Part shown: piece after piece, positions 40,962 to 48,361 of the stretch
Layout of the letters: each line of letters starts with the position of its first letter
Position numbering within the stretch: the stretch's first letter is position 1
Origin: Pseudomonadota bacterium
GTDB lineage: Bacteria > Desulfobacterota > SM23-61
Length of the DNA: 48,361 nucleotides
Assembly (NCBI GenBank): GCA_018819135.1
Contig: JAHJQK010000054.1
Location: forward strand, 1 to 48,361
Direction of reading: 5' to 3'
Made by a program: the position numbers and the translations under genes
The notes under the pieces: model-generated
Databases searched by the model: none
Told to the model about the DNA's origin: nothing
The model's input: the letters and a program-made list of their open reading frames with translations, nothing else

Positions 40962-41186
40962 GAAAAATGTTAAGCTTAAAGAAGATTTTTAAGGTGCTTT
41001 ATTAAAAACCATCCATTTTCTTTAATTTGTATCGATCTTTAAAGGCACAATAAAATATATGCCGAGTTATGGTGGGCAAGAGCCCCCTGCCGGAGAATAG
41101 GGGAATCCCATGATTTTTCGGGGAAAATACTGCTTTGTTCGCTGGTGGTTTATTCGCAATGGTTGGGTGGAAATTTTTCAAAGATT

Positions 41187-41726
41187 TTAGGAAGGTTCTT
41201 GGTTGAAAATTTTAATGCCCCTCCCTACGTATTGCAAGCCTGAAATAATTGTCAAAAAAGCTGTCCCCCAGATCAAAAAATCCATCAAAAGAGGCAAAGA
41301 AGACGAATACTTAGAAAAAAGAGAATAAATAACTGTGCAGAGTTGGAAAGCCGTAGTTAATTTACTGGCCAGTGAAGGTTGAATTTTTAAAGAGTGGGAA
41401 GTGATAAAAAGGATTAGAACCCCCAGGCAAATAATTACATCCCGGCTGATTACAATTACCGCTAACCATCCGGGAAGGATATTCAAGATCGCCAGAGTAA
41501 TAAAAGAAGATGCCAAGAGAAGTTTATCCGCGGTAGGATCAAGGTAAGACCCCAATAGTGTATGTTGGCGCAGAAGACGGGCTAGCAATCCGTCCACGGC
41601 ATCACTTACTGCCGCGCCAATAAAGACCACCAGAGCCCAGTAAAAAAGTTGATTGATCAACAGAATGATGAGAATAGGAATAGAGATAATCCGGGCAATG
41701 CTAAGAAGATTTGGAAAATTTAACAT
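41187..41726 (-). CDS. pgsA: CDP-diacylglycerol-glycerol-3-phosphate 3-phosphatidyltransferase
   Basis: PgsA makes phosphatidylglycerophosphate in the inner membrane, the substrate of PgpA (encoded at 7232-7729). The product is 179 aa with several hydrophobic helices. The CDP-alcohol phosphotransferase motif is D42-x2-D45-G-x2-A-R-x8-G-x3-D63-x3-D67 (all acids present). It follows the FecR-domain gene by 16 bases and looks like the last gene of the envelope unit. The 225 bases between it and the promoter of tRNA-Val are AT-rich and contain no gene I recognise. Confidence 0.9.
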   Translation of the reverse strand: MLNFPNLLSIARIISIPILIILLINQLFYWALVVFIGAAVSDAVDGLLARLLRQHTLLGSYLDPTADKLLLASSFITLAILNILPGWLAVIVISRDVIICLGVLILFITSHSLKIQPSLASKLTTAFQLCTVIYSLFSKYSSSLPLLMDFLIWGTAFLTIISGLQYVGRGIKIFNQEPS

Positions 41727-41742
41727 CGGTGAGATGATTTTT

Positions 41743-42540
41743 TTAAGGTTTTATCGCTTTGTCCCTTTTTTGATTCCAGCGGACCCATTCTTCCCTTTGA
41801 TCATCTTCCGCGCTGAAGGGAGTTGGCTTTTCAGGCCTACCGACTGCCGGAACGGTCACTTGCATCATTTGGGTTAGGACAATTTCTTCCCACTGCTCCT
41901 TGCTGACTTCTTCATAAGGGCGGGGGATTTCTTGGGGTCCTCTGACTTCAAGGGGAGCTTTAAACCCTCCTTCCTCAGGTTTATAATCAGGTTTGACGAA
42001 CGGGTTGTAGACTTCTATCGTTCCTTCGTAGACGCGAATGAGAGTAGATTTATCCGGGGCGACGTTCATACGCCAAATCGTATCGCGCACGCCGGCAACA
42101 GCATTCGCCGAAGCGACCTCAAAGGTTTTTTTTGAGCCAAAAACCTTGCGCACGTTGGCCCAGGTTTTTCCCACCGACATTTCCACTCTTACTTCTCGGG
42201 AATCGGTGCCTGGATCGAAAAAGGCTGCCTTCATTTTAAATGTCGTCTTCTGGTCGAATCGTAAAATCGAACGATCCGGAAGTTGAATCTCAATTCGGGC
42301 TTTTTCCCCCGTACGGACTTCGTCCCCACGAGAGAGGAAGCTATCCACCTTTAAGAGACACCAGGACGTTTCCCCTTGTGGTAAGACTTCGGCTTTCCCT
42401 TGGAGAAAAATAACTCTCGCCTGTTCCCCACCAGACAAGATCCCGCGGGAATCTTGAGCTATTGCTTTCGCGGGCCAATAGCAGAATGTAACCAAAAGAA
42501 AATAGAGAAAGAAGAGATTCTTTCCCCCGCCCGACCGCAT
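41743..42540 (-). CDS. Periplasmic FecR-domain protein
   Basis: A 265-aa protein with a signal peptide (hydrophobic 9-25, end near AIAQ). The FecR domain (about 40-165) shows ARVIFLQGKAEVLPQG, then LSRGDEVRTGEKARIEIQLP, then NAVAGVRDTIWRMNV and RVYEGTIEVYNP. No sigma factor or anti-sigma N-terminal part is present, so it is not FecR of the iron system but one of the stand-alone periplasmic kind, often anchored to the cell wall or envelope. It is part of the lipoprotein cluster and precedes pgsA. Confidence 0.8.
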   Translation of the reverse strand: MRSGGGKNLFFLYFLLVTFCYWPAKAIAQDSRGILSGGEQARVIFLQGKAEVLPQGETSWCLLKVDSFLSRGDEVRTGEKARIEIQLPDRSILRFDQKTTFKMKAAFFDPGTDSREVRVEMSVGKTWANVRKVFGSKKTFEVASANAVAGVRDTIWRMNVAPDKSTLIRVYEGTIEVYNPFVKPDYKPEEGGFKAPLEVRGPQEIPRPYEEVSKEQWEEIVLTQMMQVTVPAVGRPEKPTPFSAEDDQREEWVRWNQKRDKAIKP

Positions 42541-42602
42541 AAATTCTCTCCTCTCAGTCTCCCATGGTGAAGACTTTAACTCATAACATCCCCTTTTGAG
42601 TT

Positions 42603-42914
42603 TTAGGGGGCCTTTTTCAGATTAATCTTTAAGGTATGTCGAGATTGATTCCCAGCATAAACCTCGCGAAATTCGGGGATAAATCCGACCTTGCGAATTT
42701 CGATCTTATGGGTACCACTTTTTAGCTCGAGAGGATTACTTTCAAATTGGCTGGCCAAACCCACATTTTCTCCGTTAACTAACACTTCGGCATCGTCCGG
42801 AGTAGCCAGGATGATAAGAAATCCTTCGTTGCCTACGCCTCGGCGGGTTTCTTGGGGAAAACCGCAGCCCATGATGAAAACCAGGATCAGACCGAAAAAG
42901 AAGTATCTCCGCAT
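42603..42914 (-). CDS. PEGA-domain lipoprotein
   Basis: A 103-aa precursor with lipobox IMGCG near 14-18. The mature part is a PEGA domain: ATPDDAEVLVNGENVGLASQ, GTHKIEIRKVGFIPE and a C-terminal strand. PEGA domains are small beta folds on surface or envelope proteins. It lies between the CsgG-like and FecR-domain genes. Its function is unknown. Confidence 0.75.
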   Translation of the reverse strand: MRRYFFFGLILVFIMGCGFPQETRRGVGNEGFLIILATPDDAEVLVNGENVGLASQFESNPLELKSGTHKIEIRKVGFIPEFREVYAGNQSRHTLKINLKKAP

Positions 42915-42958
42915 AAACCCCCCATTATCCGAACTCTCATTTTCCTACTCCCAGTTTT

Positions 42959-43942
42959 TTATTGTTTTACTTTCACTACGTCGTTTACCAGGAAACCGGT
43001 TCCCACCCGGACGCGGGCTTTAGTCAATTTATCCCCGACATAGCCGGTAACCGTCAATTCTCCTTTAATTCCTCCTTCTTCTCGTCCCAAGAGAACTTTG
43101 GTCTGGGGGTCATAGATTTCTTTTCCCAGAGTCTGAACGATCAGGGTATCGCCCATTTTTAAACCTACATCCCGCCCTACATTGATGTAAATGTCTCTGC
43201 CACTGACGGAAGCGATCCTTCCCGACCATTCCACATTTTGTAATTGCTGGACGAGGTTGTCCATGAACTTGGTTATGGCGGAACGCAGCGCTTCTTGCCC
43301 TAAAGTCTCGTCATAGCCCGCTCTAGTTCCTAAGCCTAAAACTTCCTGAGCCTTGCGTTCAAACTCCCCTTTTCCCGAGTCGGCGAATAATAGCTGCCCG
43401 GTGGAAGCCTCCACGACTCGAACATCGACCGTGCATTTCGCTGTTTGAACCTTTTGCTTGTAGATCCCGTAATCGGCCCCTCCCGTACTTACACCAAACT
43501 GGGAGACAGACCCCGTCACCAATGCGTTTAATCCGAGAACCTTTCCTACCTGGGCAGCGGTTTCGGGATTGACGGCTCCTGTCTGAGCCAAAGCCTGTTC
43601 CCCGAGAACTTGTTTCAACTGGGCCCGCTCCACAATTATGAAAGCACCTGTTTTAAAGAGCTCGGTCGTCAAGATATCTGAGGCCGAGGACCCCAATCGA
43701 CCTGCACCGTAGCTGGTCTTATTCACAAAGTCCACGATACCTACCCGAAGCTTTGGGCCTTTATGGGTGATCCTGGGAGCTTGGGTTACAGTTTGGGGAG
43801 CTGTGGTTTGGGCTGCCGGTCGGGGCTGCGACATGGTGGTTTCTTTTCCTGGTGCACCCATCATGGGCCTTCCGCCACACCCCCACAACACCCCAAGGGA
43901 AACAACAGTCAGCAATAAGAATCCGATTTTTCTTGTCACCAT
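42959..43942 (-). CDS. CsgG-like outer-membrane lipoprotein with FlgT-like C-terminus
   Basis: The product is 327 aa from ATG 43942 (GGAGGT seven bases upstream; the frame continues 46 codons upstream without support). It is a lipoprotein (LWGC near 20). Residues 70-230 match CsgG: KLRVGIVDFVNKTSYGA, SDILTTELFKTGAFIIVER, LKQVLGEQAL, ALVTGSVSQFG. The last 90 residues (ASVSGRDIYINVGRDVGLKM onward) resemble the C-terminal barrel of FlgT. CsgG is a secretion pore for curli; no curli subunits are here, so this cluster may build another envelope structure. Confidence 0.8.
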   Translation of the reverse strand: MVTRKIGFLLLTVVSLGVLWGCGGRPMMGAPGKETTMSQPRPAAQTTAPQTVTQAPRITHKGPKLRVGIVDFVNKTSYGAGRLGSSASDILTTELFKTGAFIIVERAQLKQVLGEQALAQTGAVNPETAAQVGKVLGLNALVTGSVSQFGVSTGGADYGIYKQKVQTAKCTVDVRVVEASTGQLLFADSGKGEFERKAQEVLGLGTRAGYDETLGQEALRSAITKFMDNLVQQLQNVEWSGRIASVSGRDIYINVGRDVGLKMGDTLIVQTLGKEIYDPQTKVLLGREEGGIKGELTVTGYVGDKLTKARVRVGTGFLVNDVVKVKQ

Positions 43943-43977
43943 ATTTTTAACCTCCACTTTCATGGGTTGAAAACGGT

Positions 43978-44628
43978 TCATTTTCCCCCGCCCGGGACGA
44001 GGCACCCAGCCTTTGGCGAGGAAGCATATAAAGGTCCGTTGGGCAAGGTGGCCAAACAAGCATTCGTAACCCGCTGGCAATACGGGGTGTAAGCCTGGAG
44101 AGCAGCGAATTTCAAAGTGTCACGCATGGATTTCTCATCTACTCCGAGTTTGTTCTCTTTGACCTGATGGTCAGACTCCCAGAGCTTCTCCCCGGTTTTG
44201 GCGTCCTTCAGTTCAAACCTTGCTCCTACGGTCATCGAGGAATAGGCCACAAGATAAGTAGTGCTGAATTCCGTAACTGTGGTGTAAAGGAGCGCATCAA
44301 CGCCTAAAATCTTCCCCAGTTCCTGAGGGGTTAGAGAATTAACCTGGCCGGCTTCACGAATTCCTTTTCCTTGCAGCCTGTTATCAACGTGAGCAATGGC
44401 CGGAGTTTCATATCCTTTCATGGCGATTCTTCGGTGAACAAGGGAACGAAATGCATCCGGAGCTTTAAGGTTGACGGTTTCGTTGAGCACGGGTAATACA
44501 GCGATTGAGCGGGGAGGTTTGGCTTTGTAATCAGGAACCAGGGAGTGACGGGCTCCTCCCGCGCACCCGGCAATCAGAGCAATCATCCCCCAGAAAAAAA
44601 ATTGATAGGCAATTTTAAATTGTTTCAT
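43978..44628 (-). CDS. DUF799/GNA1162-like lipoprotein
   Basis: The product is 216 aa from ATG 44628, with GGAAAGG upstream and lipobox LIAGC near 22. The mature protein has PPRSIAVLPVLNETVN, HRRIAMKGYE, LGVDALLYTTVTEF and the FELKDAKTGEKLWES ending, the pattern of DUF799. Family members are typically encoded next to CsgG-like proteins and DUF4810 proteins, as here beside the CsgG-like gene. It probably lies at the outer membrane as part of the same complex. The short lipoprotein at 17593 resembles its N-terminal half. Confidence 0.75.
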   Translation of the reverse strand: MKQFKIAYQFFFWGMIALIAGCAGGARHSLVPDYKAKPPRSIAVLPVLNETVNLKAPDAFRSLVHRRIAMKGYETPAIAHVDNRLQGKGIREAGQVNSLTPQELGKILGVDALLYTTVTEFSTTYLVAYSSMTVGARFELKDAKTGEKLWESDHQVKENKLGVDEKSMRDTLKFAALQAYTPYCQRVTNACLATLPNGPLYASSPKAGCLVPGGGK

Positions 44629-44666
44629 GGCGTGGCCTTTCCTACGCTCCATCACCGCCGAAGCGT

Positions 44667-45854
44667 TCATTTGGGGGTTACGCTAATTTCAATGGTATTC
44701 CAGGTGGTACTGAGAACTTTGACGGCGAATTCTTTAAATTTTTTCCGGCCGATTTCATCGGAAAAAGATTGGGCGCTACCCTTGAGATCCACCTCTATCT
44801 TAGCTATATTCCCCGTGAAGCTACGCTCGTAAATCCCCTCCACTCCCCGGACCTGCCCTTGGAGCATACTTTTAAATTTGCGCAGTTCCTCTGGGCCGGA
44901 AAGACCGTTGACAATGACCTGGACAAGGGTAGTAGACCCGACGCGCTTCTGAAAATTTTTAATGATGTCATCCATTATTTTATCGGAAATCTTGGCACTC
45001 GCTTTTTTTAAAGCTTCCACGCCCCCCGTGACTTCGTCGATATGAACGGCAGCCGCATGTTCGGACCCCGAGGAAAGAACGACTCCATTGTCCGTTTGAA
45101 TGACCCGCAAAGAAATATTGGCCTGCGCCGATTTCATTGCCGTCCCGGCTACAGGGCCAATCGATTTGGCCAGAGCTTTCCCCACGATAACAACTTCGGC
45201 GTCGGCTTGTTTACCCAAAGTAATGGCAGCGCGGTCATTCAGTTCGGCAATTCTGTAGGCGGGGGCAACTTTTATATTTTTCGATTGAGCCTGGTGGTCT
45301 ACAATATCGAACCCCTTCTCCCGAAAACGGTCCATGATTGTATTTTCAGTAATGGTTAGATCCGCTTGCTCCCCGCGATGGTATGCCCACCAATAATGAT
45401 AATGCTGTTTCCCGATATTTTGTTCGGCAACCAGGATCATAATCCTCGGCTTGCCCACTTGCCTCAAAAGTAGACCTAAGGCATCCAATTTTTCCTTTAT
45501 AGGACCGGTGGCCACAGAGGCCTGTATCGTTACCTCGTAAACATTTCTTCCCTGGTTTTCATTGAGGATCTTATAGTTTTGGACATATCCTTCGGTCTTG
45601 GTAAAAATTTCGTCATTGAGCAGTTGAAAATTTTGCACCCGGGTCTCGGACGAAACCATTGTTCCCACGGCTTGTTCTACCGCTTTTACCAGGGCATCTT
45701 TGATCGCTCGATCTTTCCCGATCAGGGTATCGCTTCCTTCAAACCACCCCTCTCCCTTGGTCGTAATGGTCTGGATTTCCTGGCCGCTGACCCCAGCATT
45801 TAAGGCCAGAAAAAAGAGCACGATCCATAATCCCGTAAAAATATTTTTTTTCAA
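44667..45854 (-). CDS. FlgT-like periplasmic protein
   Basis: A 395-aa protein with a signal peptide (end near VSGQ). The N-terminal third carries the FlgT-N/LPP20-like pattern: DRAIKDALVKAVEQAVGTMV, TRVQNFQLLNDEIFTKTEGY and NVYEVTIQASV. The middle contains a Rossmann-like PRIMILVAEQN segment, then repeated CsgG-like beta-alpha units (AEVVIVGKALAK). FlgT stabilises the flagellar H-ring in Vibrio, but no flagellar gene is near, so the domain alone is meant. It resembles the island protein at 18458. It is 40 bases upstream of the DUF799-like gene. Confidence 0.75.
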   Translation of the reverse strand: MKKNIFTGLWIVLFFLALNAGVSGQEIQTITTKGEGWFEGSDTLIGKDRAIKDALVKAVEQAVGTMVSSETRVQNFQLLNDEIFTKTEGYVQNYKILNENQGRNVYEVTIQASVATGPIKEKLDALGLLLRQVGKPRIMILVAEQNIGKQHYHYWWAYHRGEQADLTITENTIMDRFREKGFDIVDHQAQSKNIKVAPAYRIAELNDRAAITLGKQADAEVVIVGKALAKSIGPVAGTAMKSAQANISLRVIQTDNGVVLSSGSEHAAAVHIDEVTGGVEALKKASAKISDKIMDDIIKNFQKRVGSTTLVQVIVNGLSGPEELRKFKSMLQGQVRGVEGIYERSFTGNIAKIEVDLKGSAQSFSDEIGRKKFKEFAVKVLSTTWNTIEISVTPK

Positions 45855-45871
45855 GGAGGTTCACCCCTTTC

Positions 45872-47044
45872 TCAGAAGAACCGCAGTTCATCTTTAAGTT
45901 TGCGAATGATCAGAAGGGCATCGGCCCCCGAGACTGTCCCCATCGGGGCAAATTCTCCGGTGGACAGATCTTTCGCTTCCATGACTCCCCGGGAAGTCAT
46001 TACCATTACCGCGTTAAAATAAGGAAGGTCATTGCGCAAGTCCGGAAACGGGGATTTAGACCCAAAAAATTTTGTGGCCAGTTTTTCGTCACCGCTCACT
46101 TTAATCAGGATGTCTTCAACCATCATGGCGTAAGCCGCGCGGGTGATCTTTTCATTGGGGAAAAATTTATGATCCGGGGAAGGTTCCAGACCCCGCACCC
46201 CCAAACGCATTATAGTTTTTATGTCCGTGCGCAGGACATGGCTTTGAATGTCTGTTGCCGCCTCTGCTTTGACGATGCGGTCGGCTTCAAATTTCTTCAC
46301 CGGGGCCTGAAAACTGGTATCAAATCTCTTGGGAGTACGCTTCTCGTAGAGTTTCTCCAGAAGCAATTCCTGCACAAACAAGGCCGCCACGTCTGCCCGG
46401 GTGATCTCTTCGATCAGGGCAATTTTTTTTCCGATCAACGATCCCGGGGCTGCCCGCTGAATTTTCTGTACCACCTTCCATTCATTATCCGCTTCGACCA
46501 AGTACTTGTCGTTTATATCAAGTACCTTCTTAAACATTTCTCCGGCTTTATTAAAATTGAAAGCAAATTTATAGGCTCTCCCCATGTAAAAATAGGCGGC
46601 GGATGATTTGGGATTTATTTTAATTGCATCTTCGAACTCATCTTCAGCCTTATTGATCCATTTTTCCTTTCTTTCTAAGGAATAAAGCCGAATCATTCCT
46701 ACGTGGGCGTTTACTTTATCCTCGGGTTTCTGGGCCAGACTTTTGGCTTTTTTCATGTTCTCGTAGGCTGTTGGAAAGGCGTTCTGGTACCCGAAAGCCA
46801 GGCCCAAGCCTACATAGGCAGGTGAATATTTCTTGTCGAGTTGCATGGCTAATACAAATTCTCTCTGCGCCCCCGCATAGTCTCCCTTCTCCAACAACTT
46901 GTTGCCGGAAAATACATGATGTTCCGGGGTATCCAGAGCTGCCTCCGGTTTTCGCGGAGGTTTGGCGCAAGAAGTGATCATCACCCCCAATGCCAACAAG
47001 ATGCAAAATACGGTTAAAATCAACAAAAGGCCTCGGCGATTCAT
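45872..47044 (-). CDS. TPR and SLH-domain lipoprotein
   Basis: A 390-aa precursor with lipobox MITSC near 22-26. The mature part begins with about four TPR units (GNKLLEKGDYAGAQREFVLA, then SAAYFYMGRAYKFAFNFNKA). It ends with an S-layer-homology region of two or three repeats (ITRADVAALFVQ near 215; KITRAAYAMMVEDI near 300). The combination suggests a scaffold bridging outer membrane and peptidoglycan or a secondary wall polymer. It follows the LPP20-like gene across hairpin repeat copy 4 and precedes the FlgT-like gene by 17 bases. Confidence 0.75.
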   Translation of the reverse strand: MNRRGLLLILTVFCILLALGVMITSCAKPPRKPEAALDTPEHHVFSGNKLLEKGDYAGAQREFVLAMQLDKKYSPAYVGLGLAFGYQNAFPTAYENMKKAKSLAQKPEDKVNAHVGMIRLYSLERKEKWINKAEDEFEDAIKINPKSSAAYFYMGRAYKFAFNFNKAGEMFKKVLDINDKYLVEADNEWKVVQKIQRAAPGSLIGKKIALIEEITRADVAALFVQELLLEKLYEKRTPKRFDTSFQAPVKKFEADRIVKAEAATDIQSHVLRTDIKTIMRLGVRGLEPSPDHKFFPNEKITRAAYAMMVEDILIKVSGDEKLATKFFGSKSPFPDLRNDLPYFNAVMVMTSRGVMEAKDLSTGEFAPMGTVSGADALLIIRKLKDELRFF

Positions 47045-47057
47045 AAAAACCTCCTTG

Positions 47058-47148
47058 AATTAATTAGGACACAGATTTACACAGATCTCCACAGAAATTA
47101 GTTTTTGCAGTTAAAATCTTGAAAATCTGTGTTCATCTGCGTTCCTAA
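47058..47148. repeat. Dispersed hairpin repeat, copy 4
   Basis: Begins AATTAATTAGGACACAGATT and ends GAAAATCTGTGTTCATCTGC plus GTTCC, with the two ends inverted repeats. It lies between the LPP20-like gene and the TPR/SLH gene, inside the envelope operon. Confidence 0.8.
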
Positions 47149-47162
47149 ATCATTTAAAAAAT

Positions 47163-47987
47163 TTAATCGACGACTACAAGCACCCGGCATTGTTCCAAGA
47201 AACTTAGGTTTTTCGACAAATCCTTCAGTCCCTGGGCATCGGCGTTGCTGATGACGAGGTCGCTTCCTCCAGAACCGCTAATCTTAACAGCTTTTACTAC
47301 AAGAGGGTTGGCGGCTACCCGGTCATTTTTCTTGGCGGCATCCAGGTCCTTCACATACCCAACAATTCCGTATTTCGCGGCCCACTCCTGGGATACAAAT
47401 GCTGAACCGTAGACTTCTCTTCCGTCTTCGTCAAGAACCTTGGGGGCCATGGCCGGGCGAACACTCAGCCCTTGAGAGTCAAAAACCACCCCCGTATAAA
47501 CGGCATTTCCTTCCTTGGGGACGCTTTGGGTCCCGAAGGATGTGGGTGGCAAAACAGCCTGGGTTAATGGGCCTGTCATGGGAATCTCAATGGCCACTTC
47601 CACTGCACCGTCAGAGAGATATCGGGTTTTCACCACCCGTGCTCCCCTTACGATTCCTTGGACCTGGGTCTGTATGGTATCGCTTTGAGTCATAGCATTC
47701 ACAACCAACGTCTGCGAGTCGATTCGTACTCCTTGCACCGTTTCCAAAATGTTCCTCATAGCATCGGCCTTCGCGGCTCGCTCAGCCCCTAATCTGGCCG
47801 CGGCGATGTTGGGGGCATCGGGATTAGGAGCTCCGCTCCCCGTGGCCCGGACAACCTGTTCAGCCCAGTTAACTTCTCCATTGCCAATCGTCTGGATCAA
47901 AGGCTGTTGAGACCAAGCAGAAGAAAAGAGTATCATTACGAAAAACGCGGCGCTAAAAGCCTCCATTATCCATCCATCTTTTTTCAT
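47163..47987 (-). CDS. LPP20-like exported protein
   Basis: A 274-aa protein with a signal peptide ending near SAWSQQ. Residues 40-145 show the LPP20-type pattern: AARLGAERAAKADAMRNILE, GVRIDSQTLVVNAM, GARVVKTRYLSDGAVEVAIEI. The remaining part repeats a beta-rich segment of the same kind (KVLDEDGREVYGSAF, then VVKAVKISGSGGSDLVISN). It is the first gene of the envelope cluster, with GAGGAGGTC before the ATG. Function unknown; related proteins lie at 44667 and, in the island, at 18458. Confidence 0.75.
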   Translation of the reverse strand: MKKDGWIMEAFSAAFFVMILFSSAWSQQPLIQTIGNGEVNWAEQVVRATGSGAPNPDAPNIAAARLGAERAAKADAMRNILETVQGVRIDSQTLVVNAMTQSDTIQTQVQGIVRGARVVKTRYLSDGAVEVAIEIPMTGPLTQAVLPPTSFGTQSVPKEGNAVYTGVVFDSQGLSVRPAMAPKVLDEDGREVYGSAFVSQEWAAKYGIVGYVKDLDAAKKNDRVAANPLVVKAVKISGSGGSDLVISNADAQGLKDLSKNLSFLEQCRVLVVVD

Positions 47988-48085
47988 GTTGACCTCCTCG
48001 CTGGAAGAAAATTTCTTATTTTGGGCTGATCATGAATTTAAGTTTCTATCGACTTGAAACTAACCAAAAATATTTGAAATTTTGG

Positions 48086-48226
48086 TTTCAAATTCGAAAT
48101 CCGAATATCGAAATCCTAAACAAATTCAAAATTCCAATATCAAAATTGCAAACTTTTTTGTTTAGATAATTCGAATTTTGAACATTTGTGCTTGTTTCGA
48201 ATTTCGTGCTTTGAATTTAGAATCGG
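48086..48226. repeat. AT-rich TTCGAATTT-type repeat before the envelope operon
   Basis: The 374 bases after 47987 contain no gene. About 140 of them form a repeat rich in AAATTCGAAAT, ATCGAAATCC and TTCGAATTTCGTGC words, with inverted halves (CTAAACAAATTC facing GTTTAGATAATTCG). Such elements are widespread between genes in anaerobic deltaproteobacteria. The last 130 bases are GC-rich and without a recognisable feature. Confidence 0.6.
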
Positions 48227-48361
48227 CTTTTCCATTTGACTCATGTTGCTGTTAAGCACAGCTTATATCGTGGCTCGGGGGCCAGGGGGCTGAGCGCCGG
48301 CAGCATCGGCCGGGAGAAAACCTTGCAGGAAGGGATTGGCTGGGTTTCCGCATATTGAGGC

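Noticed and set aside
41743..42540. FecR iron-siderophore signalling protein
   Set aside because: There is no sigma factor or TonB receptor, and the N-terminal anti-sigma part is missing.
44667..45854. Flagellar function for the FlgT-like protein
   Set aside because: No flagellar gene is in the window and the domain is shared by other envelope proteins.

Overview
The window looks like a chromosomal segment of an anaerobic deltaproteobacterium (Desulfobacterota), probably from a syntroph-like or otherwise uncultured lineage. The evidence is gene content and order: a pgpA-cinA-thpR-recA-recX-alaS run, thrS-infC-rpmI-rplT-pheS-pheT-ihfA-merR on one strand, type IV pilus pilB/pilC, a split cobalamin-binding mutase subunit beside beta-oxidation genes, and many envelope lipoproteins. 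The genus cannot be read from the sequence.

Left host arm (1-17.9 kb). On the minus strand are pilB-pilC, a cysteine desulfurase, tsaD, a DUF2062 membrane protein and rsmA, several of them overlapping. On the plus strand is the recA operon, ending at alaS, whose stop codon overlaps that of the opposing bamD. Then come a B12-binding mutase subunit, a small CGGC-type protein, 3-hydroxyacyl-CoA dehydrogenase and enoyl-CoA hydratase, which together suggest short-chain acyl-CoA metabolism.

Integrated island (17963-32954, one unit about 14.9 kb). A perfect 52-bp direct repeat of the 3' half of tRNA-Pro(GGG) bounds the island, and a tyrosine integrase lies beside the intact tRNA. Left to right it holds: paired integrase arm-type repeats; two related structured RNA motifs; an exported FlgT/LPP20-like protein; a control region with an XRE regulator and a SpoVG-like protein; a primase-helicase followed by an iteron-like candidate origin; an excisionase-like protein; a complete large terminase without recognisable portal, capsid or tail genes; three small unknown proteins; a ParB-like / methyltransferase-like / radical-SAM trio; a lone integron gene cassette with a textbook attC; a ribbon-helix-helix regulator plus lipoprotein under a consensus promoter; and the integrase. 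The architecture resembles a phage satellite or a stripped prophage.

Right host arm (33.0-48.4 kb), all on the minus strand. tRNA-Val is followed by a hairpin and then the translation operon thrS-infC-rpmI-rplT-pheS-pheT-ihfA-merR, ending at tRNA-Pro. Upstream of tRNA-Val a second unit encodes an envelope cluster (LPP20-like, TPR/SLH lipoprotein, FlgT-like, DUF799-like lipoprotein, CsgG-like lipoprotein, PEGA lipoprotein, FecR-domain protein) running into pgsA. Four copies of a roughly 100-bp hairpin repeat sit in gene junctions or leaders across the host arms, and none was seen in the island.
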